A stretch of DNA of 38,175 nt from contig NZ_BCZS01000038.1 of the NCBI RefSeq assembly GCF_001598855.1, positions 1 through 38,175 on the forward strand, given 5' to 3'. Made by a program: the position numbers and the translations under genes. This document shows, piece after piece, positions 1 through 8,534 of this stretch. Source of the DNA: Pluralibacter gergoviae ATCC 33028 = NBRC 105706. GTDB taxonomy: Bacteria > Pseudomonadota > Gammaproteobacteria > Enterobacterales > Enterobacteriaceae. A model generated the notes under the pieces. The model did not search any database, was not told where the DNA came from, and was given only the letters and a program-made list of their open reading frames with translations. The stretch's first letter is position 1. Every line of letters starts with the position of its first letter.

Positions 1-2
1 TT

Positions 3-122
3 GGCCTGAGCAGCCTCGGGGAAATCGTCGTCTGGGCGCGCCCAGACGAGTTTCCGCCAAGGAACATGCAGACGAGCAAGGGGCTGCGGGCACTCGGCTA
101 CAACGTGAGGATCGGTGTTTGA
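3..122 (+). CDS. C-terminal end of an unidentified gene cut by the window edge
   Basis: Frame 3 is open from the first base of the window and ends at a TGA at 120-122. It gives a 39-residue tail with ordinary protein composition that contains WARPDEFPPRN and ends in LGYNVRIGV. I do not recognise the family. The same strand carries the stress locus downstream, but 240 bp with palindromes and promoter-like sequence separate them, so it is probably flanking DNA and not part of the locus. It could also be a chance open frame, since it is short and GC-rich. Confidence 0.4.
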   Translation, partial: GLSSLGEIVVWARPDEFPPRNMQTSKGLRALGYNVRIGV

Positions 123-171
123 TCGAGGCGCCTGTGGCACACGCAGGCTGAGGAGCCAGGCGCTGTCCATT

Positions 172-209
172 GCCTGATCAGGCCGCCCCCCTGTGCCTTG
201 CCTGAGCAG
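172..209. repeat. 12-bp palindrome with an imperfect direct repeat upstream of the stress locus
   Basis: GCCTGATCAGGC at 172-183 is a perfect 12-bp palindrome. TTGCCTGATCAG (170-181) recurs 28 bp downstream as TTGCCTGAGCAG (198-209) with one mismatch. The second copy abuts the FNR-type box. This could be an operator for the HTH protein encoded just downstream, but that is inference. Confidence 0.4.
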
Positions 210-223
210 TTGACCTGGATCAA
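210..223 (+). promoter_or_regulatory. FNR/Anr-type box upstream of the stress locus
   Basis: TTGAC-CTGG-ATCAA fits the FNR/Anr consensus TTGAT-N4-ATCAA with one change. The half-site TTGAC is common in Anr-type sites of pseudomonads and beta-proteobacteria. It lies about 150 bp before the first gene of the locus and 50-60 bp before the AT-rich promoter-like stretch. Oxygen-responsive control is inferred from the motif alone. Confidence 0.4.
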
Positions 224-245
224 TGGGGCGGGAGAACGCTGCACA

Positions 246-281
246 TTGACTCTTGAAGTTATTCATAGTAGGTCTAATATT
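246..281 (+). promoter_or_regulatory. candidate promoter of the stress locus
   Basis: This is the only AT-rich stretch before the first gene. TTGACT (246-251) and the overlapping CTTGAAG (252-258) are -35 candidates. CTTGAAG resembles the sigma-32 (heat-shock) -35 element CTTGAAA. The -10 is weak: TAATAT at 275-280 lies 16 bp after TTGAAG (253-258). Which sigma factor acts here cannot be decided by eye. Confidence 0.35.
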
Positions 282-342
282 ACAAAGTATTACAAGGATT
301 TCCTTGGCCGGAACCGCAAAGCGACGCGATTGGAGAGGGTGA

Positions 343-382
343 GATGAAAGCGCACCTACAGGGATGAAAGCGCACCTACAGG
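343..382 (+). repeat. 20-bp tandem duplication spanning the start codon
   Basis: GATGAAAGCGCACCTACAGG occurs twice in direct succession, at 343-362 and 363-382. Each copy contains an ATG (344 and 364). Because 20 is not a multiple of three, the first ATG opens a 7-codon frame whose TGA (365-367) overlaps the second ATG (364-366). The GAGAGGGTGAG Shine-Dalgarno-like stretch lies before the first copy only. Confidence 0.9.
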
Positions 383-645
383 TGATTTTCACGCTCGATG
401 AATTGGCTGCGTACTTGAAAGTCGGCAAGCGGACGCTTTATCGGCTCGCCGCGCACGGGGAAATTCCGGCTTTCAAGGTGGGCGGGACGTGGCGGTTTCC
501 TCAAAGTGAAATCGATCAGTGGATCAATGATCAGACCCGAGCCGGAGCAAAGAAGGAGGTGATGCGCAAGCGTGAACAGCAGAAGTCATCCGAGCAGCCC
601 GTGTCGCCTGGGCGCACTGCCCGTCACAGCAGGCAAAGGGCTTGA
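364..645 (+). CDS. small excisionase/MerR-type helix-turn-helix DNA-binding protein (stress locus orf1)
   Basis: This 93-aa protein carries an HTH_17/excisionase-type winged helix at about residues 9-55, with the signature TLDELAAYLKVGKRTLYRL and the wing FKVGGTWRFPQSEIDQWI. A Lys/Arg/Gln-rich tail without clear structure follows. A DNA-binding protein of this kind opens the known heat-resistance loci, so a regulatory or DNA-architectural role is likely. Its target is unknown; the palindrome and repeats at 172-209 are candidates. The start at 364 is the second copy of a 20-bp tandem duplication, and an out-of-frame mini-ORF from 344 overlaps it. shsp20 follows 34 bp downstream. Confidence 0.85.
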   Translation: MKAHLQVIFTLDELAAYLKVGKRTLYRLAAHGEIPAFKVGGTWRFPQSEIDQWINDQTRAGAKKEVMRKREQQKSSEQPVSPGRTARHSRQRA

Positions 646-679
646 GTAACTCGTTTTCCAATTTTTCTGGAGGTATGAC

Positions 680-1249
680 ATGGACATCGATTTCAAGAAG
701 TTGGCTCCCTGGAACTGGTTCAAGAACGAGCAGCAAGAGCAGCAGACCGTCTCTTCCCTGCCGGTGCAGCGCAATGACCTGCCAGCGGCGAGCGGGCCAG
801 TCAGCCCGATCCTGCAACTGCATCGGGAAATCGACCGGCTGTTCGATGACGCATTCCGGGGCTTCGGTTTTCCGGCGTTGAACATGCCGCAGTGGCCATC
901 CGATTGGTCGGGCATGCTGAAGCCGGCCCTGGACATCCAGGAAACCGACAAGCAGTACAAGATTACCCTGGAAGTGCCCGGTGTCGAGGAGAAGGACATC
1001 CAGATAACTCTCGACAACGACGTGCTGATGGTGCGTGGCGAGAAGCGCCAGGAACAGGAGAAGAAGGAAGGTGGCTTCCACCGTGTGGAGCGCTCCTACG
1101 GCAGCTTTCAGCGTGCCTTGAACCTGCCTGACGACGCCAACCAGGATTCGATCAAGGCATCGTTCAAGAACGGGGTGCTCACGGTCACGATCGACAAGCG
1201 CGAGGTCAGCGCGCCGAAGCAGGGACGCTCGATCCCGATCAACGGCTGA
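680..1249 (+). CDS. shsp20: small heat-shock protein, Hsp20 family
   Basis: This 189-aa protein has a long Gln/Pro-containing N-terminal arm (1-80) followed by an alpha-crystallin domain at about 87-180. The domain shows PALDIQETDKQYKITLEVPG and the conserved A/G-x-x-x-NGVL stretch (KASFKNGVLTVTI). The C-terminal RSIPING provides the I/V-x-I/V-type anchoring motif (I-P-I). sHsps hold unfolding proteins in a soluble state for ClpB/ClpK-type disaggregases, and clpK lies immediately downstream. GGAGG 5-9 nt upstream of the ATG at 680 supports the start. This is the first of two sHsps in the locus and is longer than the second, which suggests different oligomers or clients. Confidence 0.95.
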   Translation: MDIDFKKLAPWNWFKNEQQEQQTVSSLPVQRNDLPAASGPVSPILQLHREIDRLFDDAFRGFGFPALNMPQWPSDWSGMLKPALDIQETDKQYKITLEVPGVEEKDIQITLDNDVLMVRGEKRQEQEKKEGGFHRVERSYGSFQRALNLPDDANQDSIKASFKNGVLTVTIDKREVSAPKQGRSIPING

Positions 1250-1288
1250 CGTCGCCGGCTCGTTCGTCACAAGAAAAACCCGGCACGA

Positions 1289-1319
1289 GACGAGGAGTCG
1301 CGGCTCGCGATGCCTCGTC
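1289..1319 (+). promoter_or_regulatory. intercistronic hairpin in the clpK leader
   Basis: GACGAGG (1289-1295) pairs with CCTCGTC (1313-1319). The stem continues through one A-G mismatch and a G-U pair into TCGCG (1298-1302) / CGCGA (1306-1310) with a 3-nt loop. No U-tract follows, so it is not a classic terminator. It ends 35 nt before the clpK ATG and may stabilise or process the mRNA. Confidence 0.5.
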
Positions 1320-1354
1320 GCCTCAACCTTGTCAACCTTCTCAGGAGCATCAGC

Positions 1355-4204
1355 ATGGCCAGAAAACAATGCCAGGTCTGCGGCCAACCCGCCACCGTGC
1401 GGGTGGAAGCCAATCTCAACGGTCGTAACAGCACCATGCTGTTGTGCGACGACCATTACCGGCAATTAGTGCGCCAGCAAAAGCGCACCGTTTCGCCGCT
1501 GGAAGCCTTGTTCGGCTCGCGCAGCGGCCTGTTCGAGGACTTCCTCGGCAGTGACTTCTTCCGCATCGGCGAAGACGCGACGCCAGTTGCCGCCGATACC
1601 GATGACGTGGTCGATGCCTCGTTTGGCGAGCCCGCCACCGCAGGTTCGGGTGCGCCGCGCCGTCGCGGCAGTGGGTTGGCCAGCCGCATCAGCGAACAGT
1701 CGGAAGCCTTGCTGCAGGAGGCCGCCAAACACGCTGCCGAATTTGGCCGCTCCGAGGTGGATACCGAACATCTGCTGCTGGCGCTGGCCGACAGCGACGT
1801 GGTCAAGACCATCCTGGGTCAGTTCAAGATCAAGGTCGATGACCTCAAGCGGCAGATCGAGTCTGAGGCCAAGCGCGGGGACAAGCCCTTCGAGGGCGAG
1901 ATCGGCGTGTCGCCGCGCGTGAAGGATGCGCTCAGCCGCGCCTTCGTGGCCTCCAATGAACTCGGCCATTCTTATGTCGGTCCAGAGCATTTCCTGATCG
2001 GTCTGGCCGAGGAAGGCGAAGGGCTGGCCGCCAACCTGCTGCGCCGCTACGGCCTGACGCCGCAGGCGCTGCGCCAACAGGTCAGCAAGGTGGTCGGCAA
2101 GGGCGCCGAGGATGGCCGCGCTGAGACGCCGACCAACACGCCAGAACTCGACAAGTACTCGCGCGACCTGACCAAGATGGCGCGCGACGGCAAGCTCGAC
2201 CCGGTGATCGGCCGCGCGCAGGAGATCGAAACCACCATCGAGGTGCTGGCCCGGCGCAAGAAGAACAACCCGGTGCTGATCGGCGAGCCGGGTGTGGGCA
2301 AGACCGCCATCGTCGAAGGGCTGGCGCAGCGCATGGTGGCGGGTGAAGTGCCCGAGACCTTGCGCGACAAGCGCCTGGTGGAACTCAACATCAACGCCAT
2401 GGTGGCCGGCGCCAAATATCGCGGCGAGTTCGAGGAGCGCGTGCAGAAGGTGCTGAAGGAGGTGACCGAGCACCAGGGCGAGCTGATTTTGTTCATCGAC
2501 GAGGTGCACACCATCGTCGGTGCCGGCCAGGGCGGTGGCGAAGGCGGGCTGGACGTGGCCAACGTGTTCAAACCGATGATGGCGCGCGGTGAACTCAACC
2601 TGATCGGCGCCACGACGCTGAACGAGTACCAGAAATACATCGAGAAGGATGCCGCACTGGAGCGGCGCTTCCAGCCGGTGACGGTGCCCGAGCCGACGGT
2701 GGCCCAGGCCATCATGATTCTGCGCGGCCTGCGCGACACCTTCGAGGCGCACCACAAGGTCAGCATCTCCGAGGACGCGATCATCGCGGCGGCCGAGTTG
2801 TCCGACCGCTACATCACGGCGCGCTTCCTGCCGGACAAGGCGATCGACCTGCTCGACCAGGCGGCCGCGCGCGTGAAGCTGTCGGCCACGGCCCGGCCGG
2901 TGGCCGTGCAGGAGCTGGAGTCCGAACTGCACCAGCTACGGCGTGAACAGGATTACGTGGCCGCGCGCAAGCAGTACGACCAGGCCGCCGAGCTCGGCAA
3001 GCGCATCGAAGCCAAGGAGGCCGAGCTCAAGAAGCTCGTCGAGGACTGGGAGCGGGAGCGGGCCTCCGGCAGTGCCGAGGTCAAGGCGGAACACGTGGCG
3101 CAGGTTGTCTCGCGCCTGACCGGCATCCCGGTCAACGAGTTGACGGTGGAAGAGCGCGAAAAGCTGCTGCACTTGGAACAACGGCTGCACGAGCGCCTGG
3201 TGGGACAAGACGAGGCGGTCCGTGCCGTGGCCGATGCCGTGCGGCTATCCCGCGCCGGCCTGCGCGAAGGCGGTAAACCGGTGGCTACCTTCCTGTTTCT
3301 GGGCCCGACCGGGGTGGGCAAGACCGAGCTCGCCAAGGCATTGGCCGAATCGATCTACGGCGATGAGCACGCCCTGTTGCGCATCGACATGTCGGAATAT
3401 GGCGAACGCCATACCGTGGCGCGGCTGGTGGGCGCGCCTCCGGGCTATGTCGGTTACGACGAAGGCGGTCAGCTCACCGAGAAGGTGCGGCGCAAGCCCT
3501 ACAGCGTGCTGCTGCTCGACGAGATCGAGAAGGCACACCCTGACGTCTACAACATCCTGCTGCAAGTGTTCGACGACGGTCGCCTCACCGACGGCAAGGG
3601 CCGGGTGGTGGATTTCACCAACACCATCATCATCGCCACGTCCAACCTGGGTGCGGACATCATCCAGCGACGGCTGAAGGCGCGTGAGGCGGCTGGCGAG
3701 GAGTACGAAAAGACCAAGGCCGAGGTCATGGACGTGCTGCGCGGCCACTTCCGGCCCGAGTTCCTCAACCGCATCGACGAGATCATCGTCTTCCATGCGC
3801 TGGGCAAGGAGGAGATCCGCCACATCGTCGGCCTGCAGCTCGATCGCGTGGCGCGCAGCGCCGCCAGCCAGGGCGTGACGCTCACTTTCGATCAGACGCT
3901 GATCGACCATTTCGCGGAAGAAGGCTACAAGCCCGAGTTCGGTGCGCGTGAACTCAAGCGCCTGATCCGCAGCGAGCTGGAAACTGCGCTGGCGCGCGAG
4001 ATGCTCGGTGGCGGCATCGGCAAGGGCGATCAAGCCAGCGCACGCTGGGACGACAAGGCCGAACGCGTGGTGTTCGAACGCAAAGAGCCACCGCAGACCC
4101 CGGCCGAGCCGGAGCAGCCGGATGTCGCGAAGGCGACCGAGACGCCGCACGGCGACGCTGGCAAAGACTCGAGCAAGAAGAAGTCGGCGAGCGACGCATC
4201 TTGA
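1355..4204 (+). CDS. clpK: AAA+ protein disaggregase ClpK (ClpG_GI)
   Basis: This 949-aa HSP100-family ATPase has an N-terminal zinc-finger-like segment (C6-x2-C9 and C31-x2-H34), which marks ClpK/ClpG and is absent from ClpB. It is followed by a double Clp-N domain (about 120-260), AAA-1 (Walker A GEPGVGKT near 310, Walker B LILFIDE), a short coiled-coil M domain (about 520-575) and AAA-2 (Walker A GPTGVGKT near 650, Walker B LLLDEIE). In AAA-2 the stretch after TSNLGADII resembles ClpB, and I see no I/L-G-F loop for ClpP docking. This fits the published description of ClpG_GI as a stand-alone disaggregase conferring extreme heat tolerance. An upstream in-frame ATG at 1310 exists, but the ATG at 1355 has AGGAG 8 nt before it and starts at the family N-terminus MARKQC. 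The C-terminal tail is Lys/Ser-rich. Confidence 0.97.
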   Translation: MARKQCQVCGQPATVRVEANLNGRNSTMLLCDDHYRQLVRQQKRTVSPLEALFGSRSGLFEDFLGSDFFRIGEDATPVAADTDDVVDASFGEPATAGSGAPRRRGSGLASRISEQSEALLQEAAKHAAEFGRSEVDTEHLLLALADSDVVKTILGQFKIKVDDLKRQIESEAKRGDKPFEGEIGVSPRVKDALSRAFVASNELGHSYVGPEHFLIGLAEEGEGLAANLLRRYGLTPQALRQQVSKVVGKGAEDGRAETPTNTPELDKYSRDLTKMARDGKLDPVIGRAQEIETTIEVLARRKKNNPVLIGEPGVGKTAIVEGLAQRMVAGEVPETLRDKRLVELNINAMVAGAKYRGEFEERVQKVLKEVTEHQGELILFIDEVHTIVGAGQGGGEGGLDVANVFKPMMARGELNLIGATTLNEYQKYIEKDAALERRFQPVTVPEPTVAQAIMILRGLRDTFEAHHKVSISEDAIIAAAELSDRYITARFLPDKAIDLLDQAAARVKLSATARPVAVQELESELHQLRREQDYVAARKQYDQAAELGKRIEAKEAELKKLVEDWERERASGSAEVKAEHVAQVVSRLTGIPVNELTVEEREKLLHLEQRLHERLVGQDEAVRAVADAVRLSRAGLREGGKPVATFLFLGPTGVGKTELAKALAESIYGDEHALLRIDMSEYGERHTVARLVGAPPGYVGYDEGGQLTEKVRRKPYSVLLLDEIEKAHPDVYNILLQVFDDGRLTDGKGRVVDFTNTIIIATSNLGADIIQRRLKAREAAGEEYEKTKAEVMDVLRGHFRPEFLNRIDEIIVFHALGKEEIRHIVGLQLDRVARSAASQGVTLTFDQTLIDHFAEEGYKPEFGARELKRLIRSELETALAREMLGGGIGKGDQASARWDDKAERVVFERKEPPQTPAEPEQPDVAKATETPHGDAGKDSSKKKSASDAS

Positions 4205-4395
4205 TGGCGGGCGAGGCTGCCGTGTCCGACTCCATCAGCCTGGCATGGGCAGCCTCCCTGGCATCGATCGCGGTGGCGGTCGTGGCCGCGGGTCACGCGG
4301 TCGTCTACAAGCGTGATCCGCGGTCGGCCACGCCGTGGGGGCTGCTCATCAGCGGCGGCACTGCCCTCCCGCTCGCTGGCCATCCGTTTGCGTGA
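4204..4395 (+). pseudogene. N-terminal remnant of a cardiolipin-synthase-like (PLD family) gene
   Basis: The ATG overlaps the last base of the clpK TGA. The 63-aa product has one membrane segment (about 9-30) followed by VVYKRDPRSATPWG. This matches the membrane-anchor (PLDc_N) region of bacterial cardiolipin synthases, where a Y-K-R-D-P-R-x-A motif follows the first helix. The rest of such a protein, including both HKD phospholipase motifs, is missing, and the frame ends soon after the motif. I infer a decayed or deleted cls-type gene. A genuine small membrane protein is the alternative, because the short frame has persisted. Confidence 0.55.
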
Positions 4396-5282
<887 letters not shown>

Positions 5283-5369
5283 AAACAGTAGTAGGTGCCA
5301 TTCAGAGTAAACAGACGGCTCTGTTCAGTGCGTCATCCAATTCGTCGGCATTGTTCAAGGAGAACCGAT

Positions 5370-5828
5370 ATGTCTGCATTGACTCCGTGGGACCCCTTCC
5401 GGGAACTGGATGAATTGCAAAACCGCCTGGCGACGATGTTCGGACGAATACCCCAGCGACAGGGCGCCCGTACCGGCAACGAAGCCATGACCACGGCGGA
5501 CTGGGCTCCAATGGCGGACATCAGCGAGGATGAGAACGCATTCCTCCTCAAGCTGGATCTGCCGGAGGTCCCCAAGGATGCCGTGCGCGTCAGCGCGGAA
5601 AACGGTGTGCTCACCATCAGCGGCGAGCGCAAACTGGAAAAAGAGGAGCAGGGCAAGAAGTTCCACCGCATCGAACGTGCCTATGGCCGCTTTGTGCGCA
5701 GCTTTGTCTTGCCTGACAACGTTGATCCGACCAAGGTGACGGCTTCCATGAAAGACGGCGTGCTGGAAGTGCGGCTTGTCAAGGCCGAGCAAGCCAAACC
5801 GAAACAGATTGAAATCTCAGTCAACTAA
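5370..5828 (+). CDS. shsp_GI: small heat-shock protein, Hsp20 family (second copy)
   Basis: This 152-aa protein starts MSALTPWDPFRELDELQNRL, the usual N-terminus of class-A-like bacterial Hsp20 proteins. An alpha-crystallin domain follows at about 50-145 (WAPMADISEDENAFLLKLDLPEV; ASMKDGVLEVRL), and a short Lys-rich tail ends in IEISVN. An upstream in-frame start at 5295 exists, but the ATG at 5370 has AAGGAG at 5358-5363 and gives the family N-terminus. It is shorter than the first sHsp and lacks its long N-terminal arm. It follows the ftsH remnant and precedes yfdX1 by 22 bp, so all three are probably on one transcript. Confidence 0.95.
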   Translation: MSALTPWDPFRELDELQNRLATMFGRIPQRQGARTGNEAMTTADWAPMADISEDENAFLLKLDLPEVPKDAVRVSAENGVLTISGERKLEKEEQGKKFHRIERAYGRFVRSFVLPDNVDPTKVTASMKDGVLEVRLVKAEQAKPKQIEISVN

Positions 5829-5850
5829 CTTCAATCAAGAGCCCAAGATC

Positions 5851-6765
5851 ATGAATATCAAACAGCCACAATACACCTTCTCCGCACTTGCCCTGGCGGT
5901 CGTCGTCGGACTGAGCGGACCGGCTCTGGCCCAATCGGCGGCAGGTTCTAGCCCAAGTGCTGCAGCACCCTCTGCCGCATCCAAGGCGGCACAGCCACAG
6001 GTAGATGACAAGGCCGCCCAGGAAGCCGATAAAAAGCGTGCCGAGCTCACTCAAGACGCCATCACGGCGCTCACCAAGACCCAGGAGGCTTTGACCCTCC
6101 TTGATGCAAACAAGACCAAGGAGGCGCTTGCTGCGCTGGAACTGGCCAGCGGAAAGCTGGAACTGGTATTGGCACGCGACGCCAAACTTGCTTTGGCGCC
6201 GGTCGATGTACGCGTCATCACCCACGATATCCACGCCAACGTGGAATCGGTAAAGAAAGCGGTCAAGTTGTCTCGGGAGTTGTTGGGTGATGGCGAGGTG
6301 CAAAAGGCCCGGCCCATCGTTGCCAATCTGGCCAGCGAAATCGTAATCCAAACCGACAACCTTCCGATGGCAACGTACCCGGCAGCGATCAAGTCGGCCG
6401 CACGGCTCATCGACAGCGGCAAGATCGACAACGCCAAAGCGGAACTCGCCCGAGCACTGAACACGCTGGTGGTCACCTCGGTCGCCTTTCCTCTGCCCGT
6501 GCTACGGGCCGAAGCCGCGATGGCAAAAGCTGAAAAGCTGGCCGAGACCGACAGGCGCGATGCCAAGCAGAACGAGGAGCTCAGCACCTTGTTGTCGTCC
6601 GTGCGCACGGAGATCGAGATGGCGCAGATCCTGGGTTATGGCAAGAAGGCGGACTTCAAACCCATCTTCGATCAGGTGAAGTCCATTGAGCAAAAGTCGG
6701 CTGGTGGCAAAAGCGGCAAGGGATGGTTCGACGAGTTGAAGACGCGCATCCAAAAGCTGTTTTGA
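5851..6765 (+). CDS. yfdX1: YfdX family protein 1, exported
   Basis: This 304-aa protein has a Sec signal peptide at 1-27 (positive start, hydrophobic run, PALA before Q28). An Ala/Ser-rich linker and a helical YfdX domain follow (about 60-290, with ALAALELASGKLELVLARD and LPMATYPAAIKSAARLID). YfdX proteins are small helical envelope proteins linked to acid and antibiotic tolerance in enterobacteria; the molecular role is unsettled. The last 20 residues, GKSGKGWFDELKTRIQKLF, recur almost unchanged in the next gene. The chosen ATG at 5851 gives the signal peptide; a longer in-frame extension to 5776 lies inside the previous gene and is rejected. A periplasmic location is inferred. Confidence 0.93.
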   Translation: MNIKQPQYTFSALALAVVVGLSGPALAQSAAGSSPSAAAPSAASKAAQPQVDDKAAQEADKKRAELTQDAITALTKTQEALTLLDANKTKEALAALELASGKLELVLARDAKLALAPVDVRVITHDIHANVESVKKAVKLSRELLGDGEVQKARPIVANLASEIVIQTDNLPMATYPAAIKSAARLIDSGKIDNAKAELARALNTLVVTSVAFPLPVLRAEAAMAKAEKLAETDRRDAKQNEELSTLLSSVRTEIEMAQILGYGKKADFKPIFDQVKSIEQKSAGGKSGKGWFDELKTRIQKLF

Positions 6766-6867
6766 GGTGATGAAGGGGCTGACTGCTCTGTCGGTCAGTC
6801 TCGCGATGTTCGCATTCAGCCCCAATAGATTCGCCTATTTTCACTATCTCATACGAGGCATATCACC

Positions 6868-7755
6868 ATGAATGAGCAAACACCGAATCCCAATGCGACG
6901 AACGAAGGAAAAAACGAACAGGCCGCGGTAAGCAGCCTTCCTGTCAGTCCAGAGTCCAAGCCTGAAGTCGTCACGGAGGTACAGCCTGAGGTTCAGAAAG
7001 AAACGGACTCGCAGGCGGCAGACAAACGTAAACAAGTCCTCGATGAGGCAGTCTCGGCCTTGTCGCTGACCAAATCAGCGCTGGCCGCACTTGACGGCAA
7101 GGACACTGCACGCGCATTGGCAACGCTGGCCGAAGTGACGGGAAAGCTGGAGCTGATCGTCGCGCGCGAACCCACGCTCGCCCTGGCCGGCGTTGATGTG
7201 CGCACCATCGTGCACGACTTGTTCGCCAACACGGAAACCATTGAGGCGATGACCGACGAGGCGCTGGATGCCCTCAAACATGGCGAGGTGCAACAGGCTC
7301 GCCACGTGCTGGCTTTGCTGGCCAGTGAAATCGTGATCACGGTCACCAGCATCCCTTTGGCGTCCTATCCCGCAGCCGTGAAGGCAGTCGTGCCGCTGAT
7401 CGATCAGGGCAAGATCGAAGAAGCCAAAGCCGCGCTGCAGTCAGCGCTCAGCACGCTGGTCGAGGAGCGCAGCGTGCTTCCGCTGCCCGTCCTGCGTGCG
7501 AAGCTGCTCCTGAAGCGCGCCGAGCCCCTGGTAGAAGATGGTCAGCGCAGCGAAGCATCCAATGAGCGCCTGGAGACATTGTTGAACGAAGCCCGGCAGC
7601 AGTTGGAAATGGCAGAACTGCTGGGCTATGGAAAAAGGAAGGACTTTGAGCCCCTGTACGCTGAACTCAAGAAAATCAAGGAAAAGACGGGAGGGGGAGG
7701 CTGCGGAAAAGGCTGGCTCGATGAAGTCAAGGCAAAACTGTCCAGGTTGTTCTGA
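6868..7755 (+). CDS. yfdX2: YfdX family protein 2, no signal peptide
   Basis: This 295-aa paralogue of the preceding gene shares the domain pattern (AVSALSLTKSALAALDGKD, GKLELIVAREPTLALAGVDVRT, IPLASYPAAVKAVVPLID) and a near-identical C-terminal tail (GKGWLDEVKAKLSRLF after GGGGC). In place of a signal peptide it has a hydrophilic Gln/Glu/Pro-rich N-terminus of about 50 residues, so it should stay in the cytoplasm. The locus therefore seems to make one exported and one cytoplasmic YfdX. The ATG at 6868 has CGAGG about 10 nt upstream. There is a 102-bp gap after yfdX1, and a strong hairpin follows this gene. Confidence 0.93.
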   Translation: MNEQTPNPNATNEGKNEQAAVSSLPVSPESKPEVVTEVQPEVQKETDSQAADKRKQVLDEAVSALSLTKSALAALDGKDTARALATLAEVTGKLELIVAREPTLALAGVDVRTIVHDLFANTETIEAMTDEALDALKHGEVQQARHVLALLASEIVITVTSIPLASYPAAVKAVVPLIDQGKIEEAKAALQSALSTLVEERSVLPLPVLRAKLLLKRAEPLVEDGQRSEASNERLETLLNEARQQLEMAELLGYGKRKDFEPLYAELKKIKEKTGGGGCGKGWLDEVKAKLSRLF

Positions 7756-7763
7756 AACCGCTG

Positions 7764-7790
7764 GAGAGGGGGCGCATAGCGCCCCCTCTC
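7764..7790 (+). terminator. 12-bp perfect hairpin between yfdX2 and hdeD
   Basis: GAGAGGGGGCGC (7764-7775) pairs fully with GCGCCCCCTCTC (7779-7790) around an ATA loop. It starts 8 bp after the yfdX2 stop. The T-rich stretch (TTTTTTATTTT, 7810-7820) comes about 20 nt later, so termination may be partial. It may also protect the 3' end of the upstream mRNA. Confidence 0.7.
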
Positions 7791-7844
7791 TTGTCCCATG
7801 AGTGTTTGATTTTTTATTTTGTATAGATCTTTAGGAGATATTGC

Positions 7845-8486
7845 ATGAAAACAGACACCATCGCCAATTCCAATGCGGATGACCCCACCAAAGCACTGTG
7901 TTCGCTGAGCCAAAATTGGTGGCTTTTTGTGCTGCGCGGTGTCTTGGCATTGATTTTTGCAGCCCTCGCGTTCTGGATGCCACAATCGGCTCTGTTGGCC
8001 ATGACCATCATGTTCGGCGCATTTTCCTTGGTCAATGGCGCGTTCAACTTGTTTGCAGCGGTGCGCCATATCCAGAAAAAAGAGCGCTGGGGCTGGCTGC
8101 TGTTCAGCGGCATTGTCGGCATACTTACGGGCGTCGTCGTCCTGGTTGCTCCTTGGGTCGCCACGATAGTCTTGGCTTCTTTTTTATGGGCTAGCGTGGG
8201 CTTCTGGGCGATTTTCACCGGTGTGCTGGAGATATCCGCCGCCGTTCGGCTGCGTCGGGAAATCAAGGGTGAAATCTGGCTTGCCCTCAGTGGACTGCTC
8301 TCGATTATCCTTGGCGCTATCGTCTTGTGGATATTTTTTACCCGTCCGGTCGAGTCATTCGTGGCCGCAGGCTGGCTGTTGGGTTTCCATGCGGCAGTCT
8401 ATGGCGTCACGCTTTTGTTCTTGAGTTGGAGTCTTCGCAAACGCGCCTGGGGTAAGAGCGTGCCAAACCAAAATCTATGGATATGA
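7845..8486 (+). CDS. hdeD_GI: HdeD-like membrane protein
   Basis: This 213-aa membrane protein has six hydrophobic segments, typical of the HdeD/DUF308 family (about 25-45, 50-70, 83-103, 109-130, 144-164 and 168-190), with short loops and a basic C-terminus. E. coli HdeD belongs to the acid-fitness island and supports acid tolerance at high cell density; its biochemical role is not established. AGGAG ends 8 nt before the ATG at 7845. The gene sits after a strong hairpin and before orf11, so it may begin a second transcript section of the locus. Confidence 0.93.
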   Translation: MKTDTIANSNADDPTKALCSLSQNWWLFVLRGVLALIFAALAFWMPQSALLAMTIMFGAFSLVNGAFNLFAAVRHIQKKERWGWLLFSGIVGILTGVVVLVAPWVATIVLASFLWASVGFWAIFTGVLEISAAVRLRREIKGEIWLALSGLLSIILGAIVLWIFFTRPVESFVAAGWLLGFHAAVYGVTLLFLSWSLRKRAWGKSVPNQNLWI

Positions 8487-8534
8487 GCATCCTCGATTCA
8501 TGCCTCCATAGAAATGACATCGAAGGAGTCATAC

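Noticed and set aside
344-367. ATG at 344 as the true start of the HTH gene
   Set aside because: It is out of frame with the HTH domain and stops after seven codons. It is kept only as a mini-ORF observation.
1466-2932. 488-aa open frame on the - strand, and similar long frames at 524-1465 and 3245-4150
   Set aside because: They lie opposite shsp20 and clpK in GC-rich DNA, have compositions typical of antisense shadows and show no domain.
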